Source of the DNA: CAZGAQ01 sp964523405
GTDB taxonomy: Bacteria; Planctomycetota; Phycisphaerae; UBA1845; Fen-1342
Direction: 5' to 3'
Length of the DNA: 64,000 nucleotides
Assembly: GCA_964523405.1 (NCBI GenBank)
Contig: CAZGAQ010000014.1
Span: 1-64,000, forward strand
The notes under the pieces are model-generated. The model saw only the letters and a list, made by a program, of their open reading frames with translations. It did not search any database and was not told the DNA's origin. Below, one piece after another: positions 1-7,773 of this stretch. The translations under genes were made by a program, and so were the position numbers. Each line of letters starts with the position of its first letter. Within the stretch, counting starts at the first letter, position 1.

Positions 1-166
1 CCGGCGCCGGCGCGGGCGCCGGGGTCGGTTTCGGCGCCGGAGCGGGAGCCGGCGCCGGCGCCGGTTCCGGTACCGCAGGCGGCTCCGGCTTCTCCGTCTG
101 GGCCAAGGCCAACGGAATCACGAACAGCACGACAGCTCCCACAACCAGCGTTCTGCAAAGTCTCAT
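1..166 (-). CDS. Secreted Pro/Ala-rich protein, N-terminal part (runs off the window)
   Basis: The ATG is preceded by a good ribosome binding site (AGGAGA). The first ~22 residues look like a Sec signal peptide: MRLCR, a hydrophobic core, then a likely cut after LALAQ. The rest is a Pro/Ala/Lys linker in which the PAPAP pattern is encoded by repeated GGCGCC-like hexamers. The gene continues beyond position 1, so the functional domain is not visible. Linkers like this usually place a C-terminal domain away from the membrane or cell wall. The function is unknown. Confidence 0.6.
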   Translation of the reverse strand, partial: MRLCRTLVVGAVVLFVIPLALAQTEKPEPPAVPEPAPAPAPAPAPKPTPAPAPAP

Positions 167-310
167 GGCCAGATTCTCCTCTAGATGGATCGAAAACGGC
201 TATTGCGCCGGGTCCGCGCCGACGTACGGTGCGGACACAGCCGCCGGAACAACGCTTCCTGCAGCGCACCTTGGCGCGCCTCTGCACCTGCAGCAGCGTG
301 CCAGCGTTCA

Positions 311-1801
311 TCAGTAAATGTGCGTGCTTTCGGTTTCCTCGACCGGACTCGTCGTCTGGTCGCTCCTCAACGTGACTTTGAAGCGGGCATCGGCCTCCCG
401 CGTGCCCTTCGCCACCACCTTGTATGTGACTTTCGCCTTCGGCGCAAGCGACGCCAGCGGCGCGAACCGGATGGCCTGACCCTCGACGCGACTCTGCACC
501 GGCCCGGTCGCCGACACGTACTGCAGTTCCGCCGGCAGCGCGCAGTCGATCACGATGTTCGTCCCCACCGCGGTCCCCTGGTTCGTCACTTCGATTGTGT
601 ACGTGACCTGGCCGCCGATCTCAATCGGATCGGGGTCGTCCACCACCTCCAGCAGGATGGCCGCAATGCCGCGCACATCCAGCCGCGTGGCGGCCGTCGC
701 CCGCGCGCAATAGGCTTCCGCTGTCGCCGTGTTCTCCAGGACGCCGATCGCGGTCGGCTTGACGGTGAGCTGCACTGTCCGGGTGGCCTGCGGCGCCAGT
801 GTGCCCAAGTTCCAGGTGACGTTGTTGCCCACCAGTTGCCCCCCTTCCGCGGCGACGAACTCCGTGCCGACCGGCAGCGGGTCCGTCAGGATCGTGTTGC
901 GGGCCGGACCATCACCCGTGTTCCGCACCGTGATCTCGAACGTCGCTGCGCGCCCGACATAGCGCATGGCCGGACCACGCTTGGTGATCGCCAGCGCCGG
1001 CTGCCGGACGACGACCCGGGCCGATGCATCGGCGCTCAGGCCGCCTTCCTCCTGCGCCTGCGCGGTGTTCGTGATCTCACCGAGATGCGTCGCGCGCAGG
1101 TTGACCGTGAATTCGCGCGACTGCCCCGCAGCCAATTCACCCACGTCCAGGGCAAAGCCCGTCTTCCCGTCCGTCGTGGTCAATCCTTCGGGCAACGCGT
1201 CTGTGATGCGCACCCCGCGCAGCATACCCGTCCCGGTATTGCCCACCACGAAACGCAACGGGATCGGATCACACGCCAATACCTCCGCCGGCAGGTACTT
1301 GGCCAAGGCCAGTTGCGGCTCCACCACGTTTGCGTTGGCACAGATGACCGTGGCGAAACTCACCGTCGCACAGAAGCTCAGTTCCCCGGCCGCGGAGGTC
1401 GTGCCCAGGACGCGAATCAGCTCGGTGGCCCCGGGACCCAGCCGCGAAAAGCTCCAGGTCGCCTGCCCATCGTCATGCGTGGTGGCCTTCGGGCCCGACG
1501 CACGCGGCGTGAAGTTGGCGGGAAAACGCTCCGTCAGCACGACCTCCCGGAGCTCCACCCGCGTCAGGTTCGTGAGCTTGATCTGGTATTCCAGGTCCTG
1601 CCCTGCGCGCACCTCCCGCGGCGTAAAACGCTCCAGCAGCACAACAGCCGTCGCGCGCTCGCCCGTGGGATAGGCCATTTCCGTGCGGACCAGCGCCGCC
1701 GGTGGCGCCGCCGTCCGCACCGCGCGCTGCTGCGCGAACCCATTCATGGCCCCAGCCAACAAGACCGCCAGACAGCCCGCGACCCGTACACCCGTGCACA
1801 T
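311..1801 (-). CDS. Secreted DUF11-repeat protein
   Basis: A 496-residue exported protein. The chosen ATG has a GGGAG site 6 nt upstream and begins a signal peptide (MCTGVRVAG, then a hydrophobic run to about residue 22); an upstream in-frame ATG would add a charged tail before it. The mature part is about four DUF11 conserved-repeat domains (roughly residues 50-160, 165-268, 270-375 and 380-490). Each shows the family signature: a V/I-x-N-x-G core followed by a TDxLP-like strand, as in TDALP and TDPLP. DUF11 domains are Ig-like folds in large surface proteins, so a structural or envelope role is inferred. The C terminus (ETESTHIY) is the same as that of the next gene upstream, and the last repeats are very similar, so the two are tandem paralogues. 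Confidence 0.85.
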   Translation of the reverse strand: MCTGVRVAGCLAVLLAGAMNGFAQQRAVRTAAPPAALVRTEMAYPTGERATAVVLLERFTPREVRAGQDLEYQIKLTNLTRVELREVVLTERFPANFTPRASGPKATTHDDGQATWSFSRLGPGATELIRVLGTTSAAGELSFCATVSFATVICANANVVEPQLALAKYLPAEVLACDPIPLRFVVGNTGTGMLRGVRITDALPEGLTTTDGKTGFALDVGELAAGQSREFTVNLRATHLGEITNTAQAQEEGGLSADASARVVVRQPALAITKRGPAMRYVGRAATFEITVRNTGDGPARNTILTDPLPVGTEFVAAEGGQLVGNNVTWNLGTLAPQATRTVQLTVKPTAIGVLENTATAEAYCARATAATRLDVRGIAAILLEVVDDPDPIEIGGQVTYTIEVTNQGTAVGTNIVIDCALPAELQYVSATGPVQSRVEGQAIRFAPLASLAPKAKVTYKVVAKGTREADARFKVTLRSDQTTSPVEETESTHIY

Positions 1802-1926
1802 GTGTCTCTCCCACCTCGCCCCCGCGGACTTGCTGCCAGTCGACATGCACTCTGCGGATACCAACGAGGGGTGCCGAGCATCGCGCCCGGCACCCCTCTG
1901 AGGGTCTTCACCAGCCGAGCCCGCTA

Positions 1927-4200
1927 TCAGTAGATATGCGTGCTCTCGGTCTCCTGCACTGGCTGAGTCGTGGCGTCGCTGTCAAGCTGAACCTTGAACC
2001 GCACGTCGCCTTCCTTCGTGCCCTTCACCACGACCTTGTAGGTGAGCTTGGCCTTCGGCGCCAGCGTCGCCACCGGCGCGAACTTCACCGTCTTGCCGGA
2101 AGCGGTGGCCTTGGCCGGGCCGTCGCTGGAGATGTACTCTTCCTCGGCCGGCAGCGTGCACTCGATCAGGATGTTCGTGTCGTCTGCCGTACCCTGGTTC
2201 GTCACGATGATGGTGTACGTCACCTGCCCGCCGACTTCGATCGGATCAGGATCATCCACGCACTCGAGCAGAATCGCCGGCACACCCTTGACCGGCATGC
2301 TCGTGTCGGCACTGGCCTCCGTGCATGCGGCCTTGGCCGTCGCCACGTTCTTCACAGTGCCAGCCGCCGTCGGCTTCAGCGTGACGGTGACCTTCTTGCT
2401 CGCGCCCGGCTCCATCGTGCCCAGGCTCCAGGTCACCACGCCACCCGCGAACTTGCCACCATCGCTGGCCTGCGTGAACTCCAGACCCGCCGGAACCGTA
2501 TCCGTCAGCACCGTATCCCGTGCCGGGGCGTCACCCTTGTTCGTCACCGTGATCTCGTAGACCGCCGGTCGACCGAGGTACCGCATTTCCGGTCCGGTCT
2601 TCGTCACGACCAACTCCGGCTTGCTCACCACGGTCGTGCAGCTCGCCTCGGCCGTCAGACCACCGTCCGCCTTGGCCACCACCTTGTTCTCAAACTTGCC
2701 GACCTTGCTGGCCTTGGCGGTGATCCGGATTTCCTTCGACTGGCCGGCCGCGAGGTCGCCCACGTCGTTGACCACCGACTTGTTGCCATCGGTCGTGGTC
2801 ACGCCATCCGGCAGCGTATCGGTTACCTGGACCTTGGTGGCCGGACCATCGCCGGCATTCCGCACCACGATCACATACTCAATCGGATCGCACATCGTCA
2901 CGGCCGCCGGGCAACGCTTTTCGATCGCCAGCTTCGGCGACGTGACGGTTGTGCTCGCGCAGCAGCGACTGGCCAGATCCAACGCGCCCTTGACCTCGGC
3001 ACAGTTCTCAAACTTGCCGGTCTTGGTCGCCTTGACCTGCACGCTCACCGACTTGCTCGCACCCGGCGCGATCGCGCCCAGCGACCACGACAGGGCCTGC
3101 CCGCGGGCGTCGGCCGACGGATTGCTCGAAACATAGGCAATCCCGTCCGGCAGGTTGTCGGTGACCACAATGTCCTTCGCCTCAACCTGCGACGGGTTCG
3201 TCACACTGATCTGGTACTCGAACTGCTGGCCCGCCAGCACGGCCGCCGGCGCGGTCTTGTTGCAGGCGATCTTCGGCCCGATCCAGGTCTTGGCGGTCTG
3301 ACCCAGCGCAATGTGCGTCTGCGGCTTGCACTCGCCGCATTCCTTGCGCCAGATGTCGATCGAGATGTTGTTCGTGCCCTCGGCCGGCTTGACCTGCTTG
3401 AGCGTGATCTTCGCGACGCCACTGGCGTCCGTCTTCACGGTCGCGGTCGTGCCGCCACCCGGCTCGAACGTGGCCGCCGGGCCATCCACGATCTTGTACG
3501 TCACGATGTAGTCGGCCAACGGCGTACCATCGGAGTACTTCTTCACGACCGTGCTGAAGTCGTGCGTCGTGCCGATCGGGTTCGTCGCCGGCGGCGGGAA
3601 CTGCCACTGCACGTCGTACCAGTGCTTGACCGCGAAAACCTTGTGCTTGCTCCAGTCGTAGATCCCCGGCGCATACACAATGATGTGCGTGTCGCCCTCG
3701 ACCGGCGAGGTGATCGTGCACCAGGTCTGCCCGGGCTCGAGATGGATGTCGTCCGCCGGATCATCCGTGCCCCGATCCAGCACGTGCGCCCAGTTGTTGG
3801 TGTGGGACACCGCGAACTTCTCGGTGACCTTGTAGCCGCGGCTCGCGCGAATACCGCTCTCGTCCACCTCAATAATGTCGCCCACGCTGCCTTCCGCCAC
3901 AATCCACTCGACGCGGCGGTTCGGCAACGGCTTGCCATCCTTGTCCTTCACGGTCGCGACCAGGACGTGCTGCGTGCGGACCGGATTGACATCCTCAATC
4001 GGTGTGACCTCGAGCGAGACCGCGTACGGATCCCAGTTCGTGTAGTACCCGCCCTCCGGCGGCTTGGCGTGCGTCTGCTGCACATCGCCTCCGGCCGGCC
4101 AAGTGAACGCATGCGGCATGTGCTCTCGGCAGCCCGGCATGGCGGCCAAAAACAGGCCCAACGCCAGCACGGCGAGAACTCCAAGTCCCGACTTTCTCAT
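1927..4200 (-). CDS. Large DUF11-repeat lipoprotein with N-terminal Ig-like domains
   Basis: A 757-residue protein that starts at an ATG with GGAG 6 nt upstream; starting here gives a clean lipoprotein signal ending AAMPGC, with Cys near residue 24. Residues ~30-300 contain bacterial Ig-like segments, including a Big-1-like stretch (KDKDGKPLPNRRVEW) and a second with DASGVAKITL. From about residue 330 there are four DUF11 repeats with motifs such as VTDNLPDG, VTDTLPDG and LTDTVPAG. The product is probably anchored in the outer membrane or inner membrane by lipid and exposed as a rod. It lies 125 bp upstream of its shorter paralogue on the same strand and shares its C terminus, so the pair may be co-transcribed. 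No enzyme motif was seen. Confidence 0.87.
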   Translation of the reverse strand: MRKSGLGVLAVLALGLFLAAMPGCREHMPHAFTWPAGGDVQQTHAKPPEGGYYTNWDPYAVSLEVTPIEDVNPVRTQHVLVATVKDKDGKPLPNRRVEWIVAEGSVGDIIEVDESGIRASRGYKVTEKFAVSHTNNWAHVLDRGTDDPADDIHLEPGQTWCTITSPVEGDTHIIVYAPGIYDWSKHKVFAVKHWYDVQWQFPPPATNPIGTTHDFSTVVKKYSDGTPLADYIVTYKIVDGPAATFEPGGGTTATVKTDASGVAKITLKQVKPAEGTNNISIDIWRKECGECKPQTHIALGQTAKTWIGPKIACNKTAPAAVLAGQQFEYQISVTNPSQVEAKDIVVTDNLPDGIAYVSSNPSADARGQALSWSLGAIAPGASKSVSVQVKATKTGKFENCAEVKGALDLASRCCASTTVTSPKLAIEKRCPAAVTMCDPIEYVIVVRNAGDGPATKVQVTDTLPDGVTTTDGNKSVVNDVGDLAAGQSKEIRITAKASKVGKFENKVVAKADGGLTAEASCTTVVSKPELVVTKTGPEMRYLGRPAVYEITVTNKGDAPARDTVLTDTVPAGLEFTQASDGGKFAGGVVTWSLGTMEPGASKKVTVTLKPTAAGTVKNVATAKAACTEASADTSMPVKGVPAILLECVDDPDPIEVGGQVTYTIIVTNQGTADDTNILIECTLPAEEEYISSDGPAKATASGKTVKFAPVATLAPKAKLTYKVVVKGTKEGDVRFKVQLDSDATTQPVQETESTHIY

Positions 4201-5048
4201 GATTGACTCCAGTGTGGGTACGTGCGTCCGTGCACACTCCAGACAGCAGTCGGGCCGTCCGCGCCCGCCGCTGGCCAACTCTCGATTCGACGTCCGGTAC
4301 TCTACATACGAACAAAAACGACATGCGCCTTAGCACAACTATCGCCGCATTTTACGCGCGGCGATACCGCGACCCAGGAACGCCGCCAATATTGTTGCAT
4401 ATTCGGTGCGTCGGTCAAGATGGATGGAATAAATCTTGACAAAAGGCCGCACACTCCTCCTGGCTGCGCACCCGCGAAACCACCCGTTGTACAAATCCTA
4501 GATACGCCAGAGACCCCGGCCCGTCCCGCCGCGCCGCGCGACCCCAAGCGACCCACAGGACCGGCGACGTCCTTCCGTCCACCCATGCACCAAGTGCAGA
4601 CGGAAATCCGCCACCAGCGACAACCCAAGCTCGTTCGGTGGTTTAGAACCCCGTAAGGCAGCACTACGTCGCGTGGCGCTCTTCCGGCCATGCCACCGCC
4701 GAACCTCGGCTTGCGCCGGCACACAAGTGTCCGCTGCCTAGCCGACAACGCCCCGACCCGCTCTGCTCGTCAAATGAAAACTGCGTGATCACCCATTAGC
4801 CAAGGTCGCCGGCGCAAGAAGCCTCCGCAATCCCCATCGCCAACTCGACGCGAGCCCTCGACGCCTCGTCAGCACCGCACGGTGTGAACACAGCAGCAAC
4901 TCGGGTTGCTGACCGGGTCTGCCAGCTTCCCTCTGCACCCCCCACGCACAGGTCGCGCGCGGCCGGGTTTGCGCCGCACATTGCGGCCCGCACACCACCG
5001 CTACCAAGGCCCGCATGCCCCCCCTTGGTGCTCAGGGCTGGTATGATC
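4201..5048. other. Intergenic region, about 850 bp, no convincing gene
   Basis: This stretch separates the DUF11 lipoprotein start from the LysM lipoprotein stop. Open frames on both strands are Arg/Cys/Trp-rich with no recognisable motif or good start site, and look like chance high-GC frames. It is locally more AT-rich around 4300-4450 and contains one clear inverted repeat (4414-4440). It probably holds the promoter of the lipoprotein gene. Confidence 0.5.
4414..4440. repeat. Perfect inverted repeat GTCAAGAT-N11-ATCTTGAC
   Basis: Two 8-bp arms match perfectly around an 11-bp AT-rich spacer. The repeat lies about 215 bp upstream of the DUF11 lipoprotein start. It could be a regulator binding site or a weak transcript hairpin; there is no T-tract, so terminator function is not indicated. 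Confidence 0.45.
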
Positions 5049-6566
5049 CTATTTGTCTTCTTCGGACGGTCCCTCATCCGGAAGCCGTAGAACCATACCC
5101 TCACGCAACAGCGTCGGCGAATCGAGCTGGTCCCGGTTGAGCACGTAAATCTCCTGCCAGCGCTCCGGGTTCCCCCACAGACGCTGCGCAATCCGCCTGA
5201 GGTTGTCGCCTTTCTGCACCACGTAACGCGTCGGCCACGACACCGGCCCTGAACGCGCCGGTGCTGTGGCGGTCGGACTCGTGGCGGGTGCGGTGGCCGC
5301 GGTCGGGCGCGTCGTCGGAGCCGCGCCGGAATCGCGCGGCACCAGCCCGGTGCTCTTCACGTCTTCGCGTGTACTCCCCAGAACCGCGTCAATCTCGCTC
5401 CGCAATTCCTCGTCCGCCGTCTTTCCTTCGTCCCGATCCCCGTCGTTCGGCTCTTTCGGCCGATCGCGCGGTACGGGGTGCGGCCGGGTCGGCGGCGTGG
5501 TCGGGCGCGGTGGCGTCGGCCAGTCCCGCCCCGGCACGCCGGTCTTCGGTCGCGTGGCAGGCTGCGTCGCCGGCGCGGCATCCCTACCCGGGGTAGCCGC
5601 ACTCGGGCGCGTGGTCGGTTGGGATGTGGGGGTCTGGTCCTTCCGCGGCGCCGCCGTGGTCGGCGGCGTGGTCGGCGACTTCACTGGCGGCTGCTCCTTG
5701 GGCGGGGCGGCCGCGCTCGGACGTGTGGTCGGCTGCGCCCCAGGCACTTGCTCCCTGCGTGTCGCCTCCGGACTCGGCCGCGTTGTCGGCTGGGACGTCG
5801 GCGGCTGGTCCTTACGTGGCGCTGCCGCGCTCGGACGCGTCGTTGGCTGCGTCGCGGGCGCCCGCTCCTTGGGTGGCGCCGCGGTGCTTGGACGCGTGGT
5901 AGGCTGGGTGGTGGGGGCCCGCTCCTGGCCTGTCTCCGACTTGCTCGGGCGCATCGTCGGTTGGGTGGTGGGAGCACGCTCCTGACCGCGCTCCGGTTTG
6001 GTCGGCCGCGTGGTCGGCTGGTTGGCCGGGACCTTGTCCTTGCCGGATGCCGCCTTGGTCGGCGGCGTCGGGGAGGCTGGGGGGCGGGTCGCTGCGACGC
6101 GCTCCGCCGCCGGAGGCACACCACACGATACCTGTGCCAGACATTCCCCATTGGCTTGGTACAGGCGAAACTGCGCGGAGACCGGCCAGTCGGCCCTGCG
6201 AATCTGCAGTTCTGTTGCCGGGATCGAAAGCTGCAGATTCTCAAACGTCGCCGGCGACTCGAACACCATCAGTGTCTTGCTCGCCGCTACCGCGCCCGCC
6301 CGATTCTGATAGCGCCCATCCGATGATCGTATCGGTTTGCCCGCCGCATTGTACAGGCTGACCTCGTATACCAACTGCTCGCCGACCAGCGCCCGCGTCT
6401 CCGCGGTCACCGTGAATGCGAGCGCATCGAGATGATTGTCCCGCTCAACCCGCCGACAGCTCGGGTTCAGCAGCTCTGCCTGCGGGGTCAGGCACCCCGT
6501 ACTCAAGGCCGCCAGCAGGCACAAGCCTGCCACCCCTGCTAGACACCGCCGCTCCCTACCGTGCAT
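5049..6566 (-). CDS. LysM-domain lipoprotein with Pro/Thr repeat linker
   Basis: A 505-residue lipoprotein. The ATG at 6566 has GGAAG upstream and gives a signal peptide with lipobox LSTGC (Cys ~25). Residues ~30-165 form an unnamed globular domain that starts with a YcfL-like text: LNPSCRRVERD, then ETRALVGEQLVYEVSLYNAAG. YcfL-type DUF1425 lipoproteins have this layout, so that is a tentative match. Residues ~177-366 are ten tandem 19-residue repeats. The C-terminal ~50 residues are a LysM domain (YVVQKGDNLRRIAQRLWGN ... YVLNRDQL), which binds peptidoglycan. The protein would tether the outer membrane lipid anchor to the cell wall through a flexible linker. It stands alone; the next gene upstream on this strand is a TetR regulator. 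Confidence 0.82.
   Translation of the reverse strand: MHGRERRCLAGVAGLCLLAALSTGCLTPQAELLNPSCRRVERDNHLDALAFTVTAETRALVGEQLVYEVSLYNAAGKPIRSSDGRYQNRAGAVAASKTLMVFESPATFENLQLSIPATELQIRRADWPVSAQFRLYQANGECLAQVSCGVPPAAERVAATRPPASPTPPTKAASGKDKVPANQPTTRPTKPERGQERAPTTQPTMRPSKSETGQERAPTTQPTTRPSTAAPPKERAPATQPTTRPSAAAPRKDQPPTSQPTTRPSPEATRREQVPGAQPTTRPSAAAPPKEQPPVKSPTTPPTTAAPRKDQTPTSQPTTRPSAATPGRDAAPATQPATRPKTGVPGRDWPTPPRPTTPPTRPHPVPRDRPKEPNDGDRDEGKTADEELRSEIDAVLGSTREDVKSTGLVPRDSGAAPTTRPTAATAPATSPTATAPARSGPVSWPTRYVVQKGDNLRRIAQRLWGNPERWQEIYVLNRDQLDSPTLLREGMVLRLPDEGPSEEDK
5469..6038 (-). repeat. Ten-copy 57-bp tandem repeat inside the LysM lipoprotein gene
   Basis: Ten consecutive 19-residue units follow the pattern [DE]-x-x-P-x-x-Q-P-T-T-R-P-S-x-A-x-P-x-[KR]. 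The period is constant in the protein, while individual units differ by several codons. It is therefore an old, diversified repeat and not a recent expansion. It forms the flexible linker before the LysM domain. Confidence 0.85.
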
Positions 6567-6743
6567 GGTTTGCTTCCGCTGCCACCGGCGCAACCCCGTC
6601 AGCCCCGGCCACTCCAGGCTGCGCCACGGGCGACTCATTAGAACGGTATCGCCACTCATGCTGCAAGCATTTCGGCCACTTTTGCCCCCGACCCGGCTCG
6701 GCGCGCCCCGCCCCATCCATAGACGGTGACCCGTGCCCGGCGC

Positions 6744-7454
6744 TCAACCCTTGCGCCGCGGCGTGGCACGTGGCGCGGCCGGCGCGGTTCGCCGCGTGGC
6801 GGCACCGCGCCGGTCGGCGCGGCGTGCGCGCGGCGCTGCCGCAGGGAGCCCGCGCAGCGCCCCCAGTGCAAAATCCGCCACCTGGGTGATCAGAGTCGCT
6901 GTGTTCGGCCCAGGCACCGCCGGAAACATCCGCTCCAGCAAGTGCCCGTGATGCGCGTGAAACAGGCACAGGGAAATCACGCCGCACGCCGCCAGCATGA
7001 GTTGTTGCTCGGAGAGGTCCGGACGAATCTCCCGACACGCCTCCCACAGGTCCTGCGCCGGGTTCTGCACGAGATCGTGCAGCAAGTCCAGCGCCGGCGT
7101 CGGTTCGACGAGTTCCCGCCGCAGCAGCTTGCGGTGCCACGGCGGCCGCGTCGGATCGAACGCCGTGGTCAGCATCGCCTCGATCTTCTGGCGGACGCGC
7201 TCCTCCGGCGTCCCCGTGCGCGGCAGTTTCTGCAGGGCCCCGACCACACTCAAGTGAGCCTGCCGCAGGACCAGGGCATAGAGCTCGAACTTGTCGTGAA
7301 AGTGATAGTTGACCGCGGCGATGTTCGCACCGGCCCGCTGCGTAATGTCGCGAATCGACGCGCCGTGCAAGCCCTTCTCGGCGAAGATCTCGCCGGCCGC
7401 CTCGATCAGCTTCTCGCGAGTGACCGGACCATGACTGCGACGGGCTCCATCCAT
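6744..7454 (-). CDS. TetR family regulator (CerR/CecR-like C-terminal domain)
   Basis: A 236-residue regulator. Residues ~8-60 are a TetR helix-turn-helix (TREKLIEAAGEIFAEKG, then AGANIAAVNYHFHDK). The rest resembles the CerR/DUF1956 ligand domain of YbiH/CecR proteins, with the PWHRKLLRRELVEPTPALD stretch typical of that group. The ATG chosen has AGG 6 nt upstream; ATGs further upstream would add Arg-rich sequence. It is divergent from an RND efflux operon, and the 31-bp inverted repeat between them is the obvious operator. Local repression of efflux, relieved by a small molecule, is inferred. The last ~40 residues are Arg/Ala-rich and low complexity. Confidence 0.85.
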   Translation of the reverse strand: MDGARRSHGPVTREKLIEAAGEIFAEKGLHGASIRDITQRAGANIAAVNYHFHDKFELYALVLRQAHLSVVGALQKLPRTGTPEERVRQKIEAMLTTAFDPTRPPWHRKLLRRELVEPTPALDLLHDLVQNPAQDLWEACREIRPDLSEQQLMLAACGVISLCLFHAHHGHLLERMFPAVPGPNTATLITQVADFALGALRGLPAAAPRARRADRRGAATRRTAPAAPRATPRRKG

Positions 7455-7534
7455 CCAACACCTGCCGCGCCGCATCACCCGGCGCTCGCTCTGCCCCCGC
7501 GCCCGTGACGAGCATAGTGGCGGCCGCCCCACAT

Positions 7535-7565
7535 GTCAAACAGGATTTTCAAATTTCGGTTTGAC
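7535..7565. promoter_or_regulatory. Candidate TetR operator between regulator and efflux operon
   Basis: GTCAAAC (7535-7541) and GTTTGAC (7559-7565) are perfect inverted arms with a 17-bp AT-rich spacer. The right arm covers the -35 element of the efflux promoter, so a bound dimer would block transcription. Confidence 0.6.
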
Positions 7566-7589
7566 CACCGCCCCGACCCCGTCTACACT
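7561..7589 (+). promoter_or_regulatory. Sigma70-type promoter of the RND efflux operon
   Basis: TTGACC at 7561-7566 and TACACT at 7584-7589 are separated by exactly 17 bp. The predicted start near 7596 would leave a leader of about 180 nt before the first gene. Confidence 0.6.
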
Positions 7590-7773
7590 ATCCGCTGCGC
7601 TGTGCCGTGGATCAGCCCCCCGCCATCACGCTCGGGCCGACCGGCGCCGCCCGGAAAAGGATCATGAACGCGTGTCCGACCGACCTGCTCACACCGCCAC
7701 GGCATTATCTCCGGCCAGTCTGGGAATGGCACCAACGATTCACGGTCGGCGCATCGTCACCGAGGAGTGCTCT

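Noticed and set aside
1..60. GGCGCC-rich repeats as a possible regulatory or CRISPR-like array
   Set aside because: They encode the PAPAP linker of the partial secreted protein in frame; there are no unique spacers.
185..1933. Long plus-strand open frame (about 580 codons) opposite the DUF11 gene
   Set aside because: It is Arg/His-rich with no domain, while the minus strand encodes clear DUF11 repeats with a signal peptide and ribosome binding site.
1702..4206. Plus-strand open frame of 834 codons opposite the DUF11 lipoprotein
   Set aside because: Composition (Arg, His, Leu) and lack of motifs are those of an antisense shadow.
4302..4748. Minus-strand open frame of 148 codons in the long intergenic region
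   Set aside because: Cys/Trp/Arg-rich composition, no good start site, no recognisable motif.
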